Part shown: positions 11,511 through 23,765 of the stretch, piece by piece
Numbering within the stretch: the first letter of the stretch is position 1
How the letters are laid out: every line of letters starts with the position of its first letter
NCBI GenBank assembly: GCA_025331445.1
Contig: JAIWNE010000058.1
Span: 124,001 to 188,000 of the forward strand
Reading direction: 5' to 3'
DNA: 64,000 nucleotides
From: Blakeslea trispora
Taxonomy: Eukaryota > Mucoromycota > Mucoromycetes > Mucorales > Choanephoraceae
The notes under the pieces: model-generated
Told to the model about the DNA's origin: nothing
The model's input: the letters and a program-made list of their open reading frames with translations, nothing else
The model's database searches: none
Program-made: the position numbers and the translations under genes

Positions 11511-14500
11511 TTATTGAAAAAGAAAAAACGACTTTTGTCTTTGTATGTTCATTCTAGTGAGGTGGTTGTATTTATTCATGAATGCTTGCAAGGCATTCAA
11601 GGATGTTTGCATGTTGCTTTTTAGAAGTTTTGCTTCTTCAAGTGTTGTACAGTTTTGTGTTTGGAGCAAATCGTTTCGATTATGATATAAAGTTGATATA
11701 ATACTACTTGCTTGAGAGAGTTCGTATTGAATTTGTGAAAGCTTTTCGGCAGCACTATCGTGATTTTGTTCAATGATAGGAGCTGTCGTATTTGGGCATA
11801 TACAGAAGCCAGAACGACTTATAATCGGAACTTCAATTAATCATCATCAAAGGTTATTTTGACAGATAATGTCAAAATAACAATTAATCGAGTAATGTTC
11901 ACAAAGTTGGAAACTTAAAATCACTTCAGATATTACCAGAGGTAATTCTGAAATCAAACAGTGAACAAGCATTGGTAAAAAGCGATGATATGATATATAA
12001 AGCGTTCAATGTGCCCAGATAACACATTGAAAGCATGATCAGATTTATATTCATTGACTCTCTTCTCATCAATACTTAAAATGGCCATGTGACATGACAC
12101 ATGTGACAGCAGGATGGTTGCAAAGGTCTTATAATATCAAGGTAACAGCATCTAACAAAACAAGCAATGATTCTAGAGATTTCGTTATAAGAAAAGACTA
12201 AATCATTATATGGATAAAGATAATTCTGAGACATAATTACAAAGGACTTGGCTATCGTCATCACCTAATCTAAACAAATCTAAACATCCAACGAAACAAG
12301 TGAACAAGTATGAAACAGTTATGCCTGATATATTGAAACACTAATCAAGATTAAATATATCTTGTCGAGCATAATCATTATCTCTTCAAGATATAAATCA
12401 AGTAAACAATATATCTCCACCTTATTCAAGGCGGGGATGAAATCTGGCTACAGCTATCGTTCAATTAAGGTGACCAGTCATCCTAGTAGGAAAACTGCTC
12501 ATACAGATAAAATTATAACGGAGTGATTGATTGAAACCGAGATAGAAATAATATATAAACACAACATGGACTTGCAGTAGAATTAGTTCCCTCTCTTTCT
12601 TTTGAATAAAAAAATCGAGTTCCCTCTCATTGAATCTATTTGAGACTGCAAATATCACAGGAGCATCATTAGAAAAGATGTTGATGTTAGTGAGTTGAGG
12701 GAAGCTCAAGTGAGGAGCATGAAGCTTCAACAAGTGCAAAAGTTTACACAGCCTTTTGTTTTTTTGGAAATAGTAGCATGTACAGCTTCTGATAACTTGG
12801 TCGTTATCAATTGAAGCAGTGTACAACACATCCTCAGAATTAAATGGTTGAATCATATAAAACTTTTCTACCTCAACATCACCTTCTACTTTAACTTCTT
12901 CTTCAGAGAATGTAACCATTCTGCTTCTCATTTCTTCTGGAATTCTTTCAGCTTCCAACTCAACTCTTCTTCTTTTTCTTTGACCACGGGTCATTGCACC
13001 TGTGTTTTGCAAGATCCTGATCTTTTCCTTCTCACGATCGTACTCAACTTCTTCTGTCAAAACATAGGCCAATCGATCCAATCTCTTGTTCCTGCTTCCC
13101 AACAAATACACAGTTTGAGCTGGTTGTGCCAGAACTCAATATAGTTGTTGGTAAGCAGATGGCTGACTCGAGAGGATGATACGCACGGCTCCGAATCTTA
13201 AACTTCTCCTCACTGCACCACTCTTTTTCAAAATAATCAAGAAACTCAGGAAAGTTTGAATATTCATCAAAGAAAGCCTCAATCTTGCGATGAAACTCAT
13301 CCAAATCTTCTTCAAACAACAGCGACTTCAGCTCAGTCATCATTTCACCTCTCATGACACGGTTGTCTGCAGGTCTTTCACCGTACTTCACCTTGAGATT
13401 CAGCTGTCTGCTCCATGCCTGCTAAACATGAAATAGACAGTACTGAATTTCACAACCAGGAAAGACGTTTTTGATAGCTGTAGTTTCAGCATCACTACAA
13501 TCGATGGTTATTTGCTTGGGATCAACCATCAAACCATTGTCTTTCAAGTACCTCAACTACTGAGTGACAGGACGCAACGTAAAACCATTGGTGATCATGT
13601 AGGCAACAGGATGACCACGATCAATCAATTCATCACGCACAACAATGCTATACAAGATGTCATTAACTCTTCTTGAAATACCATAAGTGGCATCCAAACA
13701 GAAGGTATGACATTCCTTGATAGTTGACGGTTGTGCAGGGGAAAAAAAGCCGTACGCAAAGAGAGTGCTATCATCCGAGTATGAGGCAAGATCTCCTTGA
13801 ACGATCACATAGCCTTTACCAGGAAGAATCTCATTTAACCAGATGCTGAGAGAAGACATGTCATCATTGTGGAACAAAAATAGCTTTTTGTTGATCTAAG
13901 ATAAAGAGGCAAACTGTCAGAATATAGTGGCCAATCCAGCTATTTACTACTTACCTTCTTCAACTGGTTCCATACATCATGGTAGGAAATGCTTCTACCA
14001 TGCAGTCTGGACTCTTGGCTGTCTAATTTGCGGAGGAGGTCGATCCTAACTTGTCTAGGAAGCTTAGACAAGTTCATAAGCTGCTGCTTAATTTCATTAA
14101 TGATGGGAAAGGCAAGAGGCAAGGTGCGCAAGTCTTCGGCTCGGTCACCAGGGGTGTGGTTGGCATGCGAGTTAATGGGCTGGAAGAGGTAGTAGGAAGG
14201 CGTTTTGGTGTAGCAGACAACCTTCAGTTGAGCAGGACAGCCGCACTTCTTGGACTTCTTTTGAATCAAGCGACCATCTACTTTGGCTGTTGATTCATAT
14301 TTGCCTGCACGATGACACTCATATGATTGAGCAAATATAACACGCTTAGCGCGAGTCTTCTTGGCTGAATTCTTAACATTTTCGGAATCCTCAACTCTTC
14401 TTTTCTTTTGATGGGTTGTAAACGTTCCACTTGACTGACAATTCCTGTTCGATTTTCTCAAGACATTCTTCCCAAACAGAGGCGTCAACTTTAATTGTTT

Positions 14501-14603
14501 GGTTAAAAACTCTAACACCGTTTTCTTCGGAAGCACTAAGAGCAATGCTAATGTTTTCAAGATCGAATACGGTTTTAATTGCAGAAGTGATAACTGATGA
14601 CAT
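11511..14603 (-). pseudogene. Mutator-like transposase, copy A
   Basis: The reading starts at ATG 14603 (MSSVITSAIKTVFDLENI). A frameshift follows near 14410, then a Cys/His-rich N-terminal DNA-binding-like region (CHRAGKYESTAK, KKSKKCGCPAQLKVVC). The catalytic part has FCLDATYGISR (first Asp, ~13700), TIDCSDAETTAI (second Asp, ~13505) and a FLDYFEKEW block (~13230). A SWIM-type finger CTCYYFQKNKRLC (~12740) has Leu where the His is expected. Stops include a TAG where relatives have Trp (VTQ-stop-LRYLK, ~13556). The C-terminal coiled part (EKLSQIQYELSQASSI) continues at 11790-11511 beyond the insert. Spliced and multiply broken. Confidence 0.8.
11786..12565. repeat. ~780-bp insert in MULE A, shared with 27370-28153 (LTR-like)
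   Basis: This block interrupts the C-terminal coding part of MULE A and is found, inverted and nearly identical, at 27370-28153. A 62-codon open frame inside (12076-12264) encodes the same peptide in both. It begins TGTCGTATTTGG and could end AAACACAACA, so it has TG...CA ends like a solo LTR, but I found no target duplication. The boundaries are therefore tentative. Confidence 0.55.
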
Positions 14604-14748
14604 TTTTAATAAGTAGGATGTAAAAATTTTCATGAAAAATAGTGTGTAAAGCCTAGGTTTGTAAAAAAAAAAAAATAAAAGGAAGAGAGGAAATTGAGTC
14701 ACGCAGACGGATATTGAATTCTTAAGTTACCAGGAAATAGAGAATTCC

Positions 14749-15365
14749 TTTTTTTTGCTTAAGCTGAGCTTCAATTAAATAAGACATAAAAAGAAGGGGG
14801 GGTAAAAGTTCTCTATTGGAGATTGTTCTGGGGTTGAAATGAGAACTTGAAAGGGCTGTAAATCTTTATTTATATAAAAAGGAATATACAAAATGAAAAG
14901 CAAAGAAAATACAGTAGTGAGCATTAAGCTATTGTAACAGGGACGAGGCACGAAACACTGTGCTTTTGGACGCTTGGGGATCTTACATTATATGTGGACT
15001 TGACTGCAGATTTGTTCAGTTATACGCTTAGAACCACTTTACTCGAAAAGACCAAAAGAAATATGTAGGAGGAAGAACCCGTTTTTATTTAAAAGATATT
15101 CATATTGTTATTTATATAAAGAATAAAGATATGTTCTACCATGACATACGCATTGTGCATCATGGCAGGATCATCTGATTTTAATAAAGTGAGGGGTGGT
15201 AAGTGCTACTCACTGCGCACACCCCACGTCACAAAATGAACTGAGAGGAGGTCGAGGGGACTGGGGGAGGCCGCTCATGCTCAGTTAGCGAGATCATTTA
15301 ATTTTTTGCCGGAAAGAAAAACGTTGGCTTAACGTGAATTATTTGCAAGCTTAGTTAGGAAAAAT
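14749..15365. repeat. Dispersed repeat, longer copy
   Basis: Reverse-complement partner of 1798-2010. It adds ~410 bp between the two shared blocks (about 14820-15230). It contains the GC-rich string GACTGGGGGAGGCCGCTCAT. No convincing ORF, RNA gene or TIR was found, so the nature of the repeat is unknown. Confidence 0.55.
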
Positions 15366-15956
15366 TTCCACTTTGCACTTTAAAGGATTATTACTCTATG
15401 TACGTGCGCCAATTTCATGCATGTAACAAATGTCTGAAGTATTGAACAATGGATAAAAATACATAAAATAAAAAAACGTATTAATTAACATTTTTGCGGT
15501 GACGCATTTTCCGCCAAACAAAACGTTACAATAATATTTTAAAAAAATTTATGTTATTTACAGTTGTAAACAATATTTAATTAGATAAAAAAATAAATAA
15601 TTTTACTTATTATTAAATTAATTATTAAAAAGTATTGTAAATAAACTTTTTTTTTTTTTTTTTAATAATAATAACATATAAATTTTGTCAATTAAAATAT
15701 TTCGCCATTTTGACATATATATTTTCTTAACATTTAACTGTACTAAAAATTCCAAAGAGCACTGAAACTTTGGTTTATTGATCATAATAAATCGTAACAG
15801 CAACATTGTTTTTGTGATTTTGTGATTTAATATATTTTAAAATTTTTTCATATTGTTCTTGTATAACAAGTTATTTGATAAATCAAAAGGAAATAGTCAC
15901 ACGCCATCAAGACTGGTGCAAGGAGAAGAGAAAGACGGAAAGAAAAGAGGAATTAT
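15366..15956. other. AT-rich spacer
   Basis: Very AT-rich, with an ~18-nt T run at about 15646-15663. If it were the 3' tail of the minus-strand LINE displaced by MULE B, a T run on the plus strand would be expected, but no sequence proof is visible. Nothing else is recognised. Confidence 0.3.
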
Positions 15957-16939
15957 GTAAGTTTCTATTCCTTGGTAAATTTACTTTCTAATTCCGCCAA
16001 TGTGACGGTTAATACTCCTTCAATAAACTTCCTTGAAAACTTTTATTTTAAATTGAAAGTGCATTTTTACGCGATTATCATAATGTCTGCTACTGACAAC
16101 AGAATCATCTATTTTATAGACAATATTCACGAAGCCCTTTCTTCCAGTATACTTTCTGGTGTTTATTCTTTGACCCGCTCTATCAAGGTAAAGGAATCAG
16201 ACTGGCAAGACTGTCTCGAAGAAATGAGCGAGTTGTGCGCCATGAAATTGGTGGTTTTCAGCTCAAACAAGCAACCCACTTTCACGGATGCTCAAGAAGC
16301 TCTTCAAAAGAAGATCAGAATGAAATATTTTGCCAAGTATATCTGTCACCATTGTGGCAATTATGCTTCTGTTGCTCGTAATGAAGGCAGAACAACCCAG
16401 AAGAAGTCAAAAAAGGCTGAATGCACTGCTTCCATTAGCATTAAGTGCTATTTTAAGGAACCTGAGGTGTATCACTTCATTCCCGTTGTCCAAGAACATG
16501 CCTTTCATGTTCCTGGTGACCAAGCCGATGATCTTCGTTGTCTTCCCCTTTCAAGAAGATACCTGCTGAAGATTCAAAATGAGTTGGAACATAGCTCCAA
16601 ATCTGCTCGTCAGATCAGAATGGATCTTCTTCGTGAGATGGACAGATACGGCAACAGAAACGAGAGAAGAGTGAAGTATCACGACGTTTGGAACTTGATG
16701 AATAAGGTATTATTTTTTAAAATTTATTTCGAGAGATTGTCTAATTACTTTTATTTGCTACATGATAGGTCAACGAGCGATTCTATCAACACACGCGGTG
16801 AAAAATTTCTTGATTTTTTTGAAGAAAAGTGCCAGCAAAATTTTGGAGTCATATTTATACCATATATGGAAACTACTTAAAGGACTATTTTGATTGGACG
16901 AAATACAAGATATTTTATTGGTTTAAAAAAGTTCAGGAT

Positions 16940-17530
16940 TTGATAGCTTACCTACAGCATAGGGTATCATCCTCAGGCACCAGAATGAGCTAATAGCGTT
17001 TGCTTGACCAATTCGATCTTTGCAATTGCCAACTAAGCCTAATCTGACTTATGCCTTTTGATGAACCATAGATTTGCAGATAGTAGCTTCTACGACAATA
17101 CTTGAAACAAAAGACATGAACTAAATAGATACATTGTTAAAACATGTTCTTCAGAATATAATGCAATTTGAGATTACCTTACGAGGACGAACTTTCTTTT
17201 CAAGCTTGCATTGTATTCTAATATAATTGAAATCATTAGTCAAACGAAATTGCTTCAGCATAGAAAAAGAAGCTTACCTTCCATAACAATCGCGAAGGAC
17301 TACAACTAGACATTGGGATGCATATCTATTGATCCTGTTTTAATTAATAAGCATGTCAAATCGTTGCAATTCTACTTGATTTAGCTTACCTTTGGTTTTG
17401 AAATAGCAATTATGTAGAACTACAAAGATACTACTTCAACTAACAAAATATTATGGATTAGAAAGACAGTCCAAAAAACGAAATAAATGCTTTGTTTACG
17501 GCTGCTTACCATAAAAAGAATTTACTTTCT
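16940..17530 (-). other. Possible antisense spliced mini-gene in the CACTA-like element
   Basis: The minus strand has a series of splice-donor-like AG/GTAAGC or GTAATC sites at about 17514, 17392, 17278, 17178 and 16952. They separate short open blocks such as INRYASQCLVVVLRDCYG and QCKLEKKVRPRK. A second divergently transcribed gene is possible, as in other CACTA elements, but no known domain is seen and no full model can be fixed. Confidence 0.25.
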
Positions 17531-17571
17531 GAAACTTGACAACCACCTTTTTCACTTAATTAGTTTCAAAA

Positions 17572-20280
17572 ATGGGAAAATCAATCGACAGACCCTACAC
17601 TGTTCTCAAACATAAGATCAGTAAAAGATTTGATTGTACTTACCTTGGTTGCAAAAAGTCGTATACCATGAACCACAGACTCACTTTGCACATCAAGAAA
17701 ACCCACAAAGGAAACAGCACTGAGGACGACATTCAACCCATGAGTGGCGTTTCTTTTTCTTTTGATGAAACGCCTACCATTGATGCAGAGTACGAAGGAG
17801 ATTACGAACGTGATTCAGAAGAAGCATAAGTTGATGAAGAAGAGGACGATGATAGTGCAGAAGATAGTGATTTCGAAGATGATGAGGAAGATATGACAGA
17901 TGTCAGAAACAGCTTGGACGAGATCATGGCCGAGCGCCAAGCCGAGTGGGACCATGATGTTTCAGGAGGAAGCCCCTTCCGAAACGCTCAAACAATGATC
18001 ATGATGTGCCTCTATAATGGCTATGTAGGCATGATGTCCAGAAGTCAGCTGAAGACTTTTTTGTATGGCGTCCAGAAGATAATTGAAATTGCTGTCCAAG
18101 AAACAAAAGAAGGAAGGGTGTTCAAGATGCCAAAGGCCAACATGATCATGAGAGAAGATGCAAACAAAAAGTTCAGTGGCCCTTCAATTACTACTACAAC
18201 TACTTCTCATGACGTGGTCGTCAAGGGACAAAAGCAAGAGAGTCAATGTAGCTCAAACTTACCTTCTGAGCATCTCAAGTTGTCCATGGCTAATCCTGTC
18301 ATCAGCTCCAAAATCAGCGCACTTCCAGATCGCACCCACGGTGCATCAAAAAGCTTGGCAAATGGAACAAAGTGGAAGGAACATGCCTTATTCCAACCAC
18401 CACAGATTACCGTTGGAGGAAAAGATTTCTGGGTAGGAGATGTTGTTCAGGTAGAGACATCCAACCTGCTCTTTCTGATCAAATCCTTCTTCCGCATTAA
18501 TGGTGTTGATTCAGCTGACGGCTATTATGTTCTGGTGATGCACAATTCTTTTGGTTTCTTGTCAGAAGTCTCTACGATTGCTCAAAGCCAGCTCGTGTCA
18601 GTTGTTAACAAGAGCATGATGACTGAAAATAACTGTTGTGCGCTTCTTCCCGGTGCTGATACCATGCCTCGATCTTTGTCAAGTGAACAGAAACACCTCC
18701 TGTTCGGACAAAATCCATTGAAAGTGGCAAACACCGAAGGGCCTGGCCAATTCTACAAGATGGTAATTGCCCTTATCATTCTCTTTACGGATGATACATC
18801 TGGTGGTTCGTCGAAGCAGCACTTACCGTACGAGAGCTGGTCAATGACATATGCTGCTCTGTCATTGGAGAAACGTGGGTGTCGCGAGAACACTATGCTT
18901 GTTGGCTGTGCACCAAAGAGTGAAGTGCTCAATGCAATGCATTTTGTCCCCTCTCTTGCTGCTGATTTGTTGAAGTTGGAAAAGGGTATCCTGTTGTATT
19001 CTAGTCACTATGATGAAATGGTATTAGTAAGGGCGCCTCTTCTGTTCATCTCTGCTGACAATCCAGCCCACTCTGACATCTGCGGTATCATGCAGCAAAC
19101 CACCTTGTACTTCTGCCGCAAATGCTACACTTTGAAGCAAAGTAAGAAGAAAAGACAGACACTTTTGGAAAGCAATGTCACTCCCGATGCGCTCAACAAG
19201 CCAGGTCCAAAAAGGTTCAAGTCACATTATGTCTTGGCAGCAACACAAGAAAACAGAAAGGATGTCCGCATGGAAAGTGAGATGCCCGGCTCCACATTGA
19301 CAGCTGCTGATTACAGCTATAAAAATACTGGATCGAAAGATCTCTTGCATCTTGAATCGTTTGATCCCGCTCTCGACACACCAGTGGAGGTATTGCATTG
19401 CTTGCCTCTAGGTGTTGTCAAATACTTGGTGACACATCTGGTGAAGGTTACTCTTGCTGGAAAAGGCAATCAAGACCGTTTAGCTCGCTTAACCAAAAGG
19501 TTACAAGACAACAGAAGCAACACCTCTTACAGCAGAAACTTCCGAGGTAACCTTCGACATGTTGGCTCTTTTGTGGGACGCGATTTCAAGCAGTTAATCC
19601 AGGTCTTGCCATTAATTATTGAAGAAGAATTTACTGACAATGAAGCTGATGCTAACATTCTACTCTTGAACGAACCACTCAAAGGCTTGGCAAAGCTTTG
19701 CTCTCTGGTGTTTATTCGTGAGACAGCAACAAACCTTGAAGAATATGCAATGGTAGTTAAAAAAGCAGTTGAAGAGCTTACTCAAGCTCTTTATAATTTC
19801 GATGTCATCACTAACAACGAGACACCATTTTCAACTCGGCCTAAGGTCCATTATCTTCATCATCTTCATGAAGATATCCTTCACTTTGGATGTGCATTGC
19901 AATACGAGACAGAAAAAGGTGAAATGTACAACAAGTTTATCAGAGAGCAGTTGTTTCACACCAACAGACACTCTCCCTCAAAAGATGTTGCTGTTCGTTT
20001 TGGCAAGCAAGAAGTGTTACGACACATTATAGACGGCGGCTCTTGGGTGAACAAAGAAGGCAACAGAGTGAAGTATGGTCAAGATATCGAGAGTGTGATT
20101 AAGTCGAATAAAGACGAATTCATGCAGACCATTTTTGGTGTTCGTGGTTTATCTGACCCAGGCTACGATCCAGTTAAGGGCAAACCAGAGCCAAAATTTT
20201 TGGGTGTTTTTGAAGATGAGTACGAAAACTGTTTTATTGGCGTTGTTTGTTGCATACAACAGCCTCTTTCAGAGCAATAA
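17572..20280 (+). pseudogene. Plavaka/CACTA-type transposase with N-terminal C2H2 finger, one in-frame stop
   Basis: ATG 17572 opens a frame with one C2H2 zinc finger (CTYLGCKKSYTMNHRLTLH, then KKTH). A TAA at 17827-17829 interrupts it. The same frame continues through an acidic linker (EEEDDDSAEDSDFEDDEED) into ~800 residues that stay open to 20280. The C-terminal part has features seen in Plavaka/Tnp2-like transposases: a DNPAHSDICGI block followed by FCRKC, and a late FIREQLFHTNRHSPSKDVA block. Without the stop the product would be ~902 residues. Either a single nonsense mutation killed the gene, or the finger and the transposase are made separately (ATG 17893 follows). The family call rests on motifs and TIR type. 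Confidence 0.75.
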
Positions 20281-23200
20281 AATAAAGTAAGATCAGATTA
20301 GGCTTATTGTGACCAGTCTATTTCTATATATGGAATTCTCAGGCTGTTGCGTTCAAACGATACAAACACTGGATACAATGTATCCAGGTTACAGGCAATG
20401 TATACATTGTGCTCAAGTTACTCAGTTATCATACCAGTATTTCCCATAGTATAAATAGAGACAGAAAACATATATCTGAATAGAACATCTTTTTTTTGGT
20501 CTGATTGACTTTTTATTGTTATTAATAGTGAATATATCACATTGTTAAAGAAGATGGTGTGAGTGTACGAAAGTACACGGTAGCTGCCAGAAGAAGTGAG
20601 AGCTTGTTAGAATGTCAAGCCACAGACGAAGTGTTTGAACTTGTCGCGTTACAACCATTGGGTATCTTGGATACACACTCTGCCTCTCCTACAATCAATT
20701 TATATGTCAATCTGTTTAAGTTTGGAACTATCACGCTTTTGAATAGCTGTAACATCTACTCTTACCATTAATAAAAAAATTTCATTTGTAAAAGGACTTC
20801 TTCAAAAAAATGTGTCTGGGTAGAAAAGGACTTAGCAAAAAAAAAACGGAAAAAATCAGAGGAATAAGAGGACAACCAATCGTATTGCTCAGAACTTAAG
20901 CCTCTGAGCTTGTGAAAGTACTTCTCAATTTTTGAAGTGGCAAAAAGTAAAAAAATACATAAAATAGTCTTTAAAAACGGTTTTCAGCCAATCATAGAGC
21001 TTACTGCAGTATTTTTACCAAATTTAATCGAATTTTTCACCGCGTGTGAATTGGATAGTGATCATTTCGTTTCTTTCAAGATGTGGTTACAAACCAAGCT
21101 TCCTGAAAGAAACTTTTTGATTTTCACCGCTGATCTTTGTACTTACAGCGGCAATGCCAATCTTTTTGGTCTTGGTTTCTCTTCTCCTTTGCAGCAGACA
21201 AAAATGAGAAACGCCATCTGTTTTTGTTTGGATGCAACCCATGATGTGTCCCAAGGTGTTGATGTTATCATGTACACCTTGTTGATTCGTGATAAAGAGA
21301 TTTGTCGTGGTTGGCCCGTTGGATACATGATGACTAACGATCATTCAGTAGCACCTATTGTACAATGGCTTCAATTCTTGAAGTCATCCAACGTGTTGGT
21401 CGATCCCAAGCAATTCGCCATCGATTATTGCAAGGCAAAATCTAGAGCTATCAGAACAACTTCCCCGAAACCAGCATTCAATACTGTGTTTTTCACGTCA
21501 TGCAAGTTTGGGGTGGAAAAATAGACGTCGTTTGCAAAGCTCCCGGTGTTATTTGCTGAAAACAAATTTTTTCGAACAGCAATATGTCGTGCTCTTTCGC
21601 AAATAATTTACGAAAATGATCTGAAGGTCTTTCATCAGAAAATTAACCGGTTGGTTGTAGACTACGCCTCTCAAGTTCAGTTGTTTGACTATCTCAAGAA
21701 AAACTGGTTTTGGAAAATATTATGAAGGTATAGAGTAGAGCTTACCACGAAAATCAGTTTTCGCATTTGTTTTTTAAAAACTATATTGAATCGTGGCATA
21801 ATTAACTGAAGATTGTGTTTCTTAGGAGAGCAAGAAACAGAAGGTTAAACAAGTTTTTCTATTCTGGTGGGAGAAGTGGAGTACTTTTTTGCCTAGGCAG
21901 AGAAGTTGACTGCCGATGAAGTCTTGGCCATGATTAGTGGCTCTTTTGGACATTTTGAGGATTAATGCGGTGAGTGGTAAGTTTTTTCTTTTTCCGAGGA
22001 AGGAGGTGTGTATAACTTTGTTGTCAATGGCGATCTTCTTGTTGTTTTTTGCTCTTGTTTGGATTTCGAGCATCGTAGTAGACCTTGCAAGCATATGTAC
22101 TTGCTTGCTCGTTTTCTTTCATTGAAAGTATATCCTCCCTCCGCTTCTATGTCTGCTGCTGAAGACAGTGTTCCTGTCAATGCGACTGACGAGATTCAGA
22201 AAGAAACAAGAGACGCAATAAAGATTAAAGCTAAACGATGTGTACAGATTGAAAGAACTTTGCATCACTTCAATAATGATTTGGGAAGGATGTCTAACTA
22301 TGCAACAGACGCAGACATTAGCATCCTACTCAAGTCATACGAAAATGTACTTGCAGTCATACAACAACTCAAAGATAAATATGCTAACAAACTCCGTACC
22401 TCAGACACACAACGTTAGATTTTTTTATTTTTTACTTTATTTTTGCTTCATTTTTTTTGTTTTATTTTTTTTAAAATTCATTTTCACCCTTTTTTTTTAA
22501 ATTTCCTAAACTTGCTCATCCAAAATTAAACAGGAGATCTACCTTAAAAAGCCACGTTAGCGGAATTAGAAAGTAAATCTATCAGGAAATATAAACATAC
22601 GAAATTATCTATGTCGGTAAATATATTCCAGGATTGTGAACTCTCTAGAGGAAGTTGCTTGACGGACAAACACCCAGTGTGCGCACCAGATGACTCTAGC
22701 AGAGGCAGCACAAAGTGTGGAAAGGGGAACAGTTGGAGCATAATCAAAAGTTTGAAATTTTTAGAGAACGTTCATGACATGACCAGGACTGAAGGCAAGG
22801 AAGGGAAAAGTGGAACGGACAGCAATTTGGTAAATGGCCCATCTGGTGGGACACTCAACAAGAAGGTGAGAAAGGGATACAGAAGGCAAGAGACAGAACG
22901 GACAAGCAAAGGACACGTTAGGTCGGAAGAGGGTAATGGTAGACTGACAGTGAAACTTGTTGTAGAACACTGGGAACCAGAAGGTTCGGTAAAAAGGATT
23001 GAGAGGCAAAAACGAAAACCGTAGCAAATGAACAGAAGATAGCGCAGATGGTTTCACTTGGAGAAGGTTGCGACGCAGGCAGGAGTTGAAAAGATTCGAT
23101 GTGGGATCAGTCCAGTGGACTGATGAACGCAGAGAGGCTGCAAGGGCCGTAGTACCAAAGTCGCCTGTAAGGTCGAGGAAAAGCTCAATTGCTTCTCGTA

Positions 23201-23765
23201 AATGAGGGTGTATGCGAATAGAGCAATCCCTTAAGCCTCTATCCAGATGGCTCTGTAAGCGAGGAAAGCGAGGATGATCAGAGTCTCCAAGGAGTCGAAA
23301 GCTATGACGGGTATGGTCAATACAGAAAAAATCTGAAGTCAACAACAGCCGATGGCGTTTCTGCAGTATCCAATGGTCCTCCCATAGTTCTTGGAAGCAA
23401 GTCGCTAGAGACAGGTGAAGAAAGATCGGGAGATTGCTAGCAACCCTGACGCACATCCTCATCATAGTACAGATCAAAAGTAAGGAAGAATTAATGCATG
23501 AAGTGACCGAAGTCCAAGGAACTAGGAGTTCTCCAGTCTGAATAGAAATATAACATGATAAATTTGTTGCCTTTAGTGAAGAAGCGGCCAATATGATCTA
23601 GGAGGTAAGGATGGACAAGCAAAAAGGACGAAGAGTGAAAAGCCTTTATGATTCACCGAACATATAGGCGGTGATGCTGCATCATGGGATCCAGAAGTTC
23701 AAGACCACCTTGCGAGATTGGTAGACAGAAAACATCTTATTTAAACACGGTCTGATACCTTGATT

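Larger units (their letters stand above)
11372..14748 (-). mobile_element. MULE copy A (Mutator-like element)
   Basis: The ends are related inverted repeats: left GGAACGATTATATTTTCTGG, and the reverse complement of the right end GGAATTCTCTATTTCCTGG, both continuing TAACTT. They match the ends of copies B and C. Flanks are nine T (11363-11371) and eight T (14749-14756), compatible with an 8-9 bp MULE target duplication but not decisive because it is a homopolymer. The element holds a decayed transposase and a 780-bp insert. Confidence 0.75.
16790..21048 (+). mobile_element. CACTA/Plavaka-like DNA transposon (4259 bp)
   Basis: Perfect 18-bp terminal inverted repeats CACACGCGGTGAAAAATT lie at 16790-16807 and, inverted, at 21031-21048. 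The host MULE exon shows the empty site by homology: YQ-LDSDH codons are split, with AA duplicated (TATCAA before, AATTGG after), a 2-bp duplication. CAC...GTG ends and a 2-3 bp duplication fit the CACTA superfamily. It contains a C2H2-finger plus transposase reading frame (17572-20280) and subterminal palindromes at 20369-20387 and 20397-20410. Confidence 0.9.
16083..22418 (+). pseudogene. Mutator-like transposase, copy B (split)
   Basis: Exon 1 (ATG 16083 to 16706) carries a Cys/His-containing N-terminal region (YICHHCGNYASVARNEGR, KKAECTASISIKCYF) and ends NLMNKV. The 62-bp intron 16707-16768 has GT-AG ends. Exon 2 begins VNERFYQ and is cut after 21 bp by the CACTA-like element. Coding resumes at 21049 with LDSDHF, then FCLDATHDVSQ (first Asp), FAIDYCKAKSRAI (second Asp region), frame breaks after 21524, a SWIM-like FDFEHRSRPCKHMYLLARF (~22060-22120), and a C-terminal part ending at 22418. 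Besides the insertion, frameshifts at ~21500-21850 make it non-functional. Confidence 0.8.
15957..22600 (+). mobile_element. MULE copy B, interrupted by a CACTA-like element
   Basis: Left end GTAAGTTTCTATTCCTTGG and reverse-complemented right end GTATGTTTATATTTCCTGA both continue into TTTACTTTCTAATTCCGC, giving ~45-50 bp inverted repeats. Flanks are GGAATTAT (15949-15956) and GAAATTAT (22601-22608), a plausible MULE duplication with one mismatch. Removing the 4.26-kb insertion at 16790-21048 leaves ~2.4 kb, the same size as copy C. Confidence 0.85.

Noticed and set aside
12076..12264. 62-codon ORF repeated at 27673-27861 as a conserved small gene
   Set aside because: Its conservation is explained by the nearly identical 780-bp repeat that contains it.
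22611..23024. Plus-strand 137-codon ORF
   Set aside because: Shadow of the minus-strand LINE C-terminal region, which has the zinc knuckle and RT context.
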